64,000 nucleotides of DNA, from contig CAZAMP010000005.1 of the NCBI GenBank assembly GCA_964486455.1, positions 62,001 to 126,000 of the forward strand, in the 5' to 3' direction. Shown one piece after another: positions 9,664-16,773 of the stretch. Both the position numbers and the translations under genes were made by a program. Below the pieces are notes generated by a model that was given only the letters and a program-made list of their open reading frames with translations, made no database searches and had not been told where the DNA came from. The first letter of the stretch is position 1, and each line of letters starts with the position of its first letter. The DNA is from CAZAMP01 sp964486455. GTDB taxonomy: Bacteria; Eisenbacteria; RBG-16-71-46; CAZAMP01.

Positions 9664-11337
9664 ATGGCATATTCCGCGGGCGGCACGTTGCCGTGCAGCC
9701 ACCTTTTGACGCGGTGGTCTCGGAGGATCGGGGCGTTCCCCTTCCGGTCGTCCATCCTCACCCTGTTTGCGCTTGCCCTGTCGCCCTCCCTCGTACCCTA
9801 CTCCTGGGGGGAGGCGGCCGGGGCGCCGGCATCCGCGACGAGCGCCGTATGTGCGGATTCCCTTCGATCACGTGACCGGCGTCGTGCGCTCGACATGGAC
9901 CTTCCACTCCTTCCGGCGGAAGCGACAGGCGATATCAGCTTCGGCCTGGACGCTTCCCTCTTCCTCGACGATGAAGGCAGGGTGACGGTCGAAGCCTGTC
10001 TTTGGATCCCGCACAACGATTTGAAGTGGATCCGCGCGGGGCAGACGTATCGCGGTGATGTCTCGATCCACATGACAATTCACGGCCGAGGAGGCCGTCG
10101 CTCTCGGGTTATCGAAGAGCAGCGGGCGGTCTTCGCGGACTCGTTCGATTCGACGCGTCGGCTCGATGCCCGGGCCGCGCAGGTCATCGTCGGGTCCGTC
10201 GATTTCGTGCCGCAGAGTCTCGAGGTCACGGTCGAGGATCTTCGCACCCAGAAGCGCACGCTCGTCGGCATGATCAAAGGGCAGAAGAAGAGCGGCCGTT
10301 GCCACGCGCTGCTACCGAGCTGGACGCGGCCGGCAGATGGGCCATACCTGAGCACCGTTCTATTCGCCTCCGATGCGCTCCCGGGCGCTGAACACGAATC
10401 GGAATCGCCCGGATCCGTTTCCCGCCACGGCACGCTCGTACTGAAGCCCAACCCGAGCCGCTTCTTCGGAATGCGCCAGGAGATCTTCCCGGTCTATTTC
10501 GAGGTTTATCGAGGCGGATCACCGGACGATTCCACCGCGACCGCGGCTCCGATGCGACTGAAGTATCGGGTGACCACCACGCAAGGGGATGATCTGGTCA
10601 GCGCCGTGGACACGATCGACGTCAAGACGCACCGATGGGGACGGATCCAGCGCTTCAGCGTCGCGGGGTACCTTTCGGGGACCTATGTGTTGGCGATCGA
10701 GCTGATGGACGATGCCGATCAGCTTTTGTCCGCCACCTATGGAGACTTCCACGTCATTCGATCACAAGCGACGGTCCTCAGGGACGAGCAGACGATTCTC
10801 GATGACGCTCGCGTCCTGCTTCCGCCCCACGAGTTCGAGGAATTCGAGGCCATGCAGATGGGTGAGCGGGAAGCGTACCTCGAAGGGTTCTGGCAGCGTC
10901 TGGACCCCGATCCGGCCACGCCGGGCAATTCCCGGCGGGATGAATTCAAGCGCCGCGTTGCCCGCGCCGAGCGAGACTTCGGTGGGGGTGTCGGACAGGG
11001 AAAGCTGGGCCACCGCGGGCGCATTCTGATCCGATACGGGGAACCCGACGAGATCACGCGTGTGCGCATCGCCTCGTCTCACCGCTTTCGCGAGGTTCTC
11101 CTGGACGAGCTCAGCGGGAGCCTCATCGTGGATTGGTCGGAGCCTCGCTTCACGAAGTTCATCGATCGGCAATTTCGTGATGATACGGACTTCGAGATCT
11201 GGTATTTCAACGGCAGTGGTGACCCCATGTTGCCGATCTTCGCCGAATCGCCGCGTGGGATGGTCTTCATCTTCGTGGACGAGTACGGGGTTGGGATGTA
11301 CAGGCTGGGTTACACCACCATCGGCGGGATCATGTAA
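9664..11337 (+). CDS. GWxTD domain-containing protein
   Basis: A 557-residue exported protein with a long Arg-containing n-region and a hydrophobic signal near residues 28-50. The C-terminal third carries the features of the GWxTD-domain family found mainly in FCB and related bacteria: FWQRLDPDPATPGN, HRGRILIRYGEPDEI, a FEIWYF segment and FIFVDEYG. Its molecular function is not known; members often sit near envelope or export genes. The start ATG follows GGGAGAGG. Only 24 bases separate it from PorV/PorQ, so the two are probably co-transcribed. Confidence 0.75.
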   Translation: MAYSAGGTLPCSHLLTRWSRRIGAFPFRSSILTLFALALSPSLVPYSWGEAAGAPASATSAVCADSLRSRDRRRALDMDLPLLPAEATGDISFGLDASLFLDDEGRVTVEACLWIPHNDLKWIRAGQTYRGDVSIHMTIHGRGGRRSRVIEEQRAVFADSFDSTRRLDARAAQVIVGSVDFVPQSLEVTVEDLRTQKRTLVGMIKGQKKSGRCHALLPSWTRPADGPYLSTVLFASDALPGAEHESESPGSVSRHGTLVLKPNPSRFFGMRQEIFPVYFEVYRGGSPDDSTATAAPMRLKYRVTTTQGDDLVSAVDTIDVKTHRWGRIQRFSVAGYLSGTYVLAIELMDDADQLLSATYGDFHVIRSQATVLRDEQTILDDARVLLPPHEFEEFEAMQMGEREAYLEGFWQRLDPDPATPGNSRRDEFKRRVARAERDFGGGVGQGKLGHRGRILIRYGEPDEITRVRIASSHRFREVLLDELSGSLIVDWSEPRFTKFIDRQFRDDTDFEIWYFNGSGDPMLPIFAESPRGMVFIFVDEYGVGMYRLGYTTIGGIM

Positions 11338-11379
11338 GTAGCCCCACCGGGCGACGACGGCCAGTCGGGAGGAATTCGA

Positions 11380-12582
11380 ATGGCAAAGCAGTCCCTGGGC
11401 AACGTATCCGTGCGCCGTGAACGGGTGCTGGTGCGTGTCGACTTCAACGTGCCGCTGGCGGGTGACGCCGTTGCCGATGACACGCGCATCCGCGCGGCGC
11501 TGCCGACGATCGAGAAGCTGCTTAAGGACGAGAACGCGGTCGTTCTGATGAGCCACCTGGGGAGGCCCAAGGGACAGGTGAAGCCCGAGCTCAGCCTGAG
11601 CCCCGTCGCGGCCCGGCTTCAGGAGCTGCTCGATCGACCCGTGGGCTTCGTCCCCAACTGCGTGGGGGAGGTCGTCGAGAGCCGGGCCAAGGCGCTTCAG
11701 TCCGGGCAGGTTCTTCTGTTGGAAAACCTCAGGTTTCACGAGGAAGAAACGAAGAACGATGTGGGGTTCGCCAAGAACCTCGCCGCTCTCGCCGATCGTA
11801 CGTATGTGAATGACGCGTTCGGGACGGCCCATCGCGCGCACGCGTCGACCGTGGGCGTGACGAGCTATGTGGACCGTTCGCTGGGCGGGTTCCTCATGGA
11901 GAAGGAGCTTCGCTACCTCACTCAGGTGATGGAGAAGCCCGCGCGTCCGTTTGCGGCGATTCTCGGCGGTGCCAAGGTGAGCGGCAAGATCGACGTCATC
12001 GAATCGCTTCTGGGCCGCGTCGATAGGCTGCTGATCGGCGGTGCCATGATGTTCACGTTCCTGAGAGCGCAAGGGCTATCGACCGGGCAGTCGCTCGTGG
12101 AGGAGGATCGGATCGTGATGGCGAAGGAGGCGCTTGCCAGCGCGGCGTCAAAGGGGATCGAGATCATGCTGCCCAGCGATTGCATCGTATCGTCCTCGGT
12201 GGATGGGACCGACCCCGGCCGCGCCGTTGCCGTCTCCGAGATCCCGGACGATCTCATGGGCGTGGACATCGGTCCCGCCAGCGTGGAGTCGTTCACCCGG
12301 GCGCTCGACGGGGCCGGAACGATCGTCTGGAACGGTCCGATGGGGGTATTTGAACAGGACGCGTTCGCGAAGGGAACGTTGGCGATTGCCGAGGCGTTGG
12401 CCCGACTCACGGACGGTGGCGCCGTCACCGTCATCGGCGGGGGCGATTCCGCGGCGGCGGCCAGAAAAGCGGACGTGTCGAACAAGGTCAGCCATGTGTC
12501 CACCGGCGGCGGAGCTTCGCTCGAATTCCTCGAGGGAAAGGAGCTCCCCGGGGTGGCCGCGTTATCGGAGATTCGGTCGTGA
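11380..12582 (+). CDS. pgk: Phosphoglycerate kinase
   Basis: A 400-residue cytosolic enzyme that transfers the phosphate of 1,3-bisphosphoglycerate to ADP in glycolysis, and works in reverse in gluconeogenesis. The substrate segment RVDFNVPL near the N-terminus, SHLGRPKG, NDAFGTAHR and the C-terminal nucleotide-site loop GGGDSAAA are all intact, and the length is normal for bacteria. The start ATG follows GGGAGGAATTCGA. The stop overlaps the tpiA start by 4 bases (GTGA), so the two glycolytic genes are translationally coupled. Confidence 0.97.
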   Translation: MAKQSLGNVSVRRERVLVRVDFNVPLAGDAVADDTRIRAALPTIEKLLKDENAVVLMSHLGRPKGQVKPELSLSPVAARLQELLDRPVGFVPNCVGEVVESRAKALQSGQVLLLENLRFHEEETKNDVGFAKNLAALADRTYVNDAFGTAHRAHASTVGVTSYVDRSLGGFLMEKELRYLTQVMEKPARPFAAILGGAKVSGKIDVIESLLGRVDRLLIGGAMMFTFLRAQGLSTGQSLVEEDRIVMAKEALASAASKGIEIMLPSDCIVSSSVDGTDPGRAVAVSEIPDDLMGVDIGPASVESFTRALDGAGTIVWNGPMGVFEQDAFAKGTLAIAEALARLTDGGAVTVIGGGDSAAAARKADVSNKVSHVSTGGGASLEFLEGKELPGVAALSEIRS

Positions 12583-13337
12583 AGCCAAAACTGATTGCCG
12601 GCAACTGGAAGATGAACGGGAACCTCGAGTCGTCGCTCGCCTTGGCGAACGGTGTGCGTACGTACGCGAGGGAAAAGGATCCGCAGGGGTGTGAGTTGGC
12701 TGTGTTCCCGGCCTTTCCGTACATTGGGGCCGTCGCGGGGGCGCTTCGCGACAGCGGGATCTCGGTCGGGGCGCAGAACATGCATTGGGAATCCTCCGGG
12801 GCATTCACCGGTGAAACATCGCCCGACATGATTGGCAATCTGGGTTGCCGGTTCGTGATCCTTGGGCACTCAGAGCGCCGGCAGCTATTCGGCGAGTCGG
12901 ATGGAATGATCCGCAAGAAGATGGAGGCGGCGATCGCGGCCGGCTTGAAGCCGATCCTCTGTGTCGGCGAGACAGAGACCGAACGCGAGGATGGGCTGAC
13001 CGCTGGGGTCCTCGAGGCGCAGCTACGAGGCGCCTTGGAGGGTATCGGTGCGTCCGCGGCAACGATCGAGGTGGCGTACGAGCCGGTATGGGCCATCGGT
13101 ACCGGTCGAAACGCGACCCCCGAACTGATCGAGGAAGCGCACGCGCTCATCGGACGCCTCTGCGAGGCGCTGCTCTCCGGTGGATCGGCCCATCTACGCG
13201 TACTCTACGGCGGAAGCGTCAAGCCGGGCAACGCGGCCGAAACGCTGGCGACACCGGGCGTTGGCGGGGTCCTCGTCGGCGGAGCGAGCCTCGATGCCGA
13301 GGGCTTCGTCGCGATCGCGGAAGCGGCGGCCGGCTAG
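12579..13337 (+). CDS. tpiA: Triosephosphate isomerase
   Basis: A 252-residue TIM-barrel enzyme that interconverts dihydroxyacetone phosphate and glyceraldehyde 3-phosphate. Catalytic residues are present: Lys11 in AGNWKMNG, His97 in LGHSERR and Glu168 in AYEPVWAIGTG; the phosphate-gripping loop and a C-terminal LYGGSVKP are intact. It starts with GTG overlapping the pgk stop. It is followed by a separate promoter for secG, so the pgk-tpiA unit may end here or read through. Confidence 0.97.
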   Translation: MKPKLIAGNWKMNGNLESSLALANGVRTYAREKDPQGCELAVFPAFPYIGAVAGALRDSGISVGAQNMHWESSGAFTGETSPDMIGNLGCRFVILGHSERRQLFGESDGMIRKKMEAAIAAGLKPILCVGETETEREDGLTAGVLEAQLRGALEGIGASAATIEVAYEPVWAIGTGRNATPELIEEAHALIGRLCEALLSGGSAHLRVLYGGSVKPGNAAETLATPGVGGVLVGGASLDAEGFVAIAEAAAG

Positions 13338-13353
13338 GCTCTTCAGGAGAGAG

Positions 13354-13382
13354 TTGACGGTATGGCCGCATCGTGCTATTTT
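13354..13382 (+). promoter_or_regulatory. Candidate promoter for secG
   Basis: TTGACG (13354-13359), 17-base spacer, TATTTT (13377-13382), about 40 bases before the secG start. It is one of the closest matches to a sigma-70 promoter in the window. Confidence 0.6.
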
Positions 13383-13425
13383 GCTGTGCTTTCGTTCTGA
13401 CAATATCGCTGATTGAGGTGGTTGG

Positions 13426-13881
13426 ATGTTTCTATACTGGTTTCTCATTGCGTTGCACATCGTGATCTCGCTGTGCCTGATGGTGGTCGTTCTCCTGCAA
13501 TCGGGGAAAGGCGGGGGACTCGCCGGTGCCTTCGGCGGTACCGGTGGCGCCAGCCAAACCCTCTTCGGCGGGCGCGGGGCCGGCACGTTCCTTACCAAGG
13601 CCACTCAGATCCTGGGCGGAGCGTTCATGGTAAGCGCGCTCGTGCTCGTCATGATGGGCGGCACGGCCGGTCGCCAGGGCGGGCTTTCCGAGGAGAGCCT
13701 CCAGCTTATCGAGAGCTTCCAAGAAGAGCCGTTCGGCGGACCCGGAATCGGGTATCAGCCATCCGAGGAGGGCTTGTTGCCCCCCGTCGGGAGCGAAGCC
13801 CCGCCGCTGGAAGAAGGACTGATCGCTCCTCCCGTCGACGATGCCGTCACGGAGAGCGAGGAAGCGTCGGAAGGGCGGTAG
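13426..13881 (+). CDS. secG: Protein translocase subunit SecG
   Basis: A 151-residue inner-membrane protein, the accessory third subunit of the SecYEG channel. Two membrane segments (about 2-22 and 57-77) flank the conserved cytosolic QSGKGGGLAGAFGG...LFGGRGAGTFLTKAT stretch. The C-terminus beyond residue 80 is longer than in E. coli and rich in Glu and Pro. The order tpiA-secG-tRNA-Leu is common in bacteria and supports the call. Confidence 0.93.
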   Translation: MFLYWFLIALHIVISLCLMVVVLLQSGKGGGLAGAFGGTGGASQTLFGGRGAGTFLTKATQILGGAFMVSALVLVMMGGTAGRQGGLSEESLQLIESFQEEPFGGPGIGYQPSEEGLLPPVGSEAPPLEEGLIAPPVDDAVTESEEASEGR

Positions 13882-13904
13882 ATCCGCCTGAGATCCGTTT
13901 CGCT

Positions 13905-13989
13905 GCCGGGATGGTGGAACTGGTAGACACGCACGTTTGAGGGGCGTGTGGGGAAACCTGTGCGGGTTCGAGTCCCGCTCCCGGCACCA
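13905..13989 (+). tRNA. tRNA-Leu (anticodon GAG)
   Basis: An 85-base class II tRNA with the CCA encoded. The acceptor stem is GCCGGGA (13905-13911) with TCCCGGC (13979-13985), discriminator A and CCA at 13987-13989. The anticodon stem is 13932-13936 with 13944-13948; the loop TTGAGGG puts GAG at 13939-13941. A variable arm around GGGGAAACC and the TTCGAGT loop are visible. It reads CUC and CUU leucine codons. Confidence 0.95.
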
Positions 13990-13997
13990 ATTCATAT

Positions 13998-14026
13998 GAC
14001 CGGTCACTCGATGCGAGTGGCCGGTC
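13998..14026 (+). terminator. Hairpin after tRNA-Leu, likely terminator
   Basis: A 13-bp stem (GACCGGTCACTCG with CGAGTGGCCGGTC, one G-T pair) around an ATG loop starts 8 bases after the tRNA. It is followed by CTTCTGTGTT, a weak U-tract. The remaining bases to 14249 hold no gene I can support. Confidence 0.6.
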
Positions 14027-14249
14027 CTTCTGTGTTCCAGCCCGCATTTCTCACAAGATCTCTACTGCGGTCACCAAAGCGCGTGCATCTTCAAGACGTA
14101 CTCGCTCCGGCCTCCTCGACATGCCGTCAGGTATGCCTGCGTTGCCCTCCACTCGGTGCATCTTGAATCTGCACGCGCTCTTGCACCCTCGTGACGAGAC
14201 GTGGTGAGACGTGCGAGCCAGGACGGTGATTTGGCCGCTTGAGTTGGGC

Positions 14250-15590
14250 TCAGACGGAGAACACGGGAAGAGCCGCGGGGTTGAACGATCGGACGATCGT
14301 CGTCGCCCGCTCGACCGCTTCGTTGGGATCGCCGACCTGCCTGAGATCGAGGTAGCTCAGGTTCTCTCGGTGCCGGATGAAGTAGCGCGCAGCGATGGCC
14401 GCTTCCGGCGCCGTGTGGGCCGCCGACTTATCCTCTGGAGCGAGCGTCTCATCGAGAAGCGATCGGAGTGCGGAGGCGTCCGGCGCCGTCGTCGAGATAT
14501 CGCCCACGACGAGTCGGTTGTCGTTGTAGAGGTAGACCTGGACCGTCGCCTCGCCGAGCGCCGGCTGGATCAGAAGGAATGGGTGCATCGGTGGCGGTGC
14601 GCCGCGGACCTCGAGCTGTGTGTTCGCTGTGGGTTTGAGGTCTCGGATGAGGCGGTACTCTGTCAGAAGCGCGTCCAGCTCCGAGCCGGTCTCACGTATC
14701 TCGATGTCCCGCAACGCCTCCAGCAAACGCTCCACGCGCGGCTCCCGGCCCGCGGCGGGAAAGAAGTACGACCGCAAGCGGTTCTTGAGGCTCCGCGCCT
14801 TTCCGACGTAGAGGCAGTGGCCCTCCGCGTCCTCCATGATGTAGACGCCGGGTCCGGAGGGGAGCGACCGAAGGAAATCCCGGTTGAACGCATAACGCGA
14901 GAAATCGACCGCGCCCCGCGCCTGCGCGTATTGGAATGCCAAAAGCGAATCGAGATCGGTCACACCGGCTTCGACGCATCGCTCGATCACCGCGCCCAGA
15001 ATCTCGGCCGTGAAGCGTGCGCGTACGAGTGGATCTTCGCTTTCCGTCTGCGTAATGCCGAGGCATTGCGCCAGATCATCGAGCGAGCGAATTCCGGCCT
15101 CCGGGAAGATCGACCTTCCGAGCCCACCGAGGGAGAGCCCCGGATTCTCGATGTCGGCGGCCGTGACGTGCGTGACGAGGAACTTCCATAGCGTGGGGCC
15201 ATGTTCACCCACGATCGCCGCGTCACCGACGAACCTGAGGATCTCGACGGCGTCGCGTTTCTCGAGCAGGCGCCCGGGGGTCCTGTCCCACGAGCTCTCC
15301 TCGCGGCCCCCGATGATGCGAACGGCCCCGGCCCCGGTCACGGATCCGTCCTTCCGGCTCACGAGACAGAGGCAGACGAACGGAACGGCGGCGAGGGGGG
15401 AGAGGGATCGAGGGGTCGCCGACCACGCACCGTCCGAGAAGCGGAAGCCGGCTTCGTTCTCCAGGATCCCACGCACCAGTCGATCGACGAGCGGTCCCTC
15501 CGGCGCGTCGATCTTGAGGAACTCGCGAGCGATCTCCGCCGGGCGGGTGGAACCGTTTTCGGTCAGAAAAGTATGTATGCGATCGATCAT
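14250..15590 (-). CDS. GIY-YIG nuclease-domain protein fused to a decayed DnaQ-type exonuclease domain
   Basis: A 446-residue protein. The C-terminal half has a UvrC/Cho-like GIY-YIG domain: GPGVY (246-250), LYVGKARSLKNRLRSYF (260-276, with Arg271) and SELDALLTEYRLI carrying the metal-site Glu311. Residues 68-205 follow the layout of a DEDDh 3'-5' exonuclease (GAGAVRI, a VGEHGPTLWKFL segment, DDLAQCLGI). However, the first motif expected as DxE reads CLCLV and the HxxxxD helix is PLVRARFTAEIL, so it should be inactive. Residues 1-60 look like a winged helix. Related exonuclease-GIY-YIG fusions are known in other bacteria, with an active exonuclease half. Probably a DNA repair or nuclease accessory protein. 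Confidence 0.75.
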   Translation of the reverse strand: MIDRIHTFLTENGSTRPAEIAREFLKIDAPEGPLVDRLVRGILENEAGFRFSDGAWSATPRSLSPLAAVPFVCLCLVSRKDGSVTGAGAVRIIGGREESSWDRTPGRLLEKRDAVEILRFVGDAAIVGEHGPTLWKFLVTHVTAADIENPGLSLGGLGRSIFPEAGIRSLDDLAQCLGITQTESEDPLVRARFTAEILGAVIERCVEAGVTDLDSLLAFQYAQARGAVDFSRYAFNRDFLRSLPSGPGVYIMEDAEGHCLYVGKARSLKNRLRSYFFPAAGREPRVERLLEALRDIEIRETGSELDALLTEYRLIRDLKPTANTQLEVRGAPPPMHPFLLIQPALGEATVQVYLYNDNRLVVGDISTTAPDASALRSLLDETLAPEDKSAAHTAPEAAIAARYFIRHRENLSYLDLRQVGDPNEAVERATTIVRSFNPAALPVFSV

Positions 15591-15698
15591 GGCGTCTCCT
15601 GTGGTGCGTCATGGCGCCTCAAGCAAGGCTAACCGCATTTGCGGGAAAACCCACGACGAAAATCACGTCCACGCAAATGCCGCCGCCCCGCGCGCGGA

Positions 15699-15728
15699 TT
15701 GACCGTTCGCGCGATCGCGTGCTAGCCT
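15699..15728 (+). promoter_or_regulatory. Candidate promoter for ftsY
   Basis: TTGACC (15699-15704), 18-base spacer, TAGCCT (15723-15728). The same box pair and spacing recur before radC, and TAGCCT again before the cDPG synthetase-like gene. It leaves a leader of about 125 bases before the ftsY start. Confidence 0.45.
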
Positions 15729-15858
15729 GGTCGCCCGCTGTGACGGCCTTTCGTTCGCGGGAGGGCCGCCGTTCACCAGCATCGGATGACATCCGGACGA
15801 TCGGATTCGGGCAATGGCGCCCGGACGATCGCCGCGGCAAGGAGAGGCCGTCGAGCTT

Positions 15859-16773
15859 ATGAAAGGTTTCATCTCTCGTCTTCGTCAGGGTCTCGGGAAG
15901 ACACGTGACGGGCTCAAGGATGGGCTTCAGCGTGTCGCGAGACAACCGCGTCTCACCGATGACGCCGCCGATGAGCTGGAGGAAGCTCTCCTACGCGCGG
16001 ACGTCGGCATCGAGACGTCCGAGCGTCTTCTCGAAGCTCTACGGGAAGCATCGAAGCGGGCTGACACCGGTGCCGAGGATTGGCCGACGCGCGTCCTCAT
16101 GGCGGAGGTGGCCGCCACGCTCAACCGTTCCGCCGCTGAAGCGCCGACCATCACCGCCAAGCCGCACGTGGTCATGATCGTCGGCGTGAACGGGACCGGT
16201 AAAACCACCACGGTCGGCAAGCTCGCGCGCCGGTACAGGCGGTCCGATCGAGACGTGCTCGTCGTTGCAGCCGATACGTTTCGCGCCGCGGCGAACGAGC
16301 AGCTCATTCTCTGGGCGGAGCGCGCCGGGGCGGAGATCCTCCACAGCCGGCCGGGCTCCGATCCGGCGGCGGTGGCCTACGACGGCATCTCCGCCGCGAA
16401 GGCGCGGGGGACGGACGTCGTCCTCGTTGATACTGCGGGGCGCCTGCAGACAAAGGTCGGTCTGATGGACGAGGTGAAGAAGATCCACCGAGTCATCGGC
16501 AAGGGCATGGAGGGCGCTCCGCACGAAGTCCTTCTCGTCCTTGACGCCACGACCGGGCAGAACGCCGTTCAGCAGGCGAAGGAGTTCGGCAAGGTCTTCG
16601 ATCTGACCGGCATCGTCCTGACGAAGATCGACGGGACGGCGAGAGGCGGGGTCGTCGTCGCGATTGCGGGAGAACTGGGCGTACCGGTTCGCTTCCTCGG
16701 AGTCGGGGAAGGCGTCGACGATCTGATCGAATTCGATCCCGCGGAGTTCGCCGACGCGCTTCTCAAGGACTGA
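15859..16773 (+). CDS. ftsY: Signal recognition particle receptor FtsY
   Basis: A 304-residue SRP-family GTPase that docks ribosome-SRP complexes at the membrane. The helical N domain covers residues 1-95; the G domain has GVNGTGKTTTVGKLA (109-123), DTFRAAANEQL, LVDTAGR and TKIDGTARGG. The long acidic A domain of E. coli FtsY is absent, as in many phyla. The ATG at 15859 is chosen over the one at 15814 because AAGGAGAGG lies just upstream and the protein then begins with the usual KGFISRLRQGL helix. Its stop abuts the lon stop on the other strand. Confidence 0.96.
   Translation: MKGFISRLRQGLGKTRDGLKDGLQRVARQPRLTDDAADELEEALLRADVGIETSERLLEALREASKRADTGAEDWPTRVLMAEVAATLNRSAAEAPTITAKPHVVMIVGVNGTGKTTTVGKLARRYRRSDRDVLVVAADTFRAAANEQLILWAERAGAEILHSRPGSDPAAVAYDGISAAKARGTDVVLVDTAGRLQTKVGLMDEVKKIHRVIGKGMEGAPHEVLLVLDATTGQNAVQQAKEFGKVFDLTGIVLTKIDGTARGGVVVAIAGELGVPVRFLGVGEGVDDLIEFDPAEFADALLKD

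Noticed and set aside
10762..12072. A 436-codon minus-strand frame opposite the GWxTD gene and pgk
   Set aside because: It crosses two unrelated, well-supported genes and has no recognisable protein features.
14211..15191. A 326-codon plus-strand frame opposite the GIY-YIG gene
   Set aside because: The minus-strand product has clear GIY-YIG motifs; the plus-strand product is Arg/Glu-rich without any.
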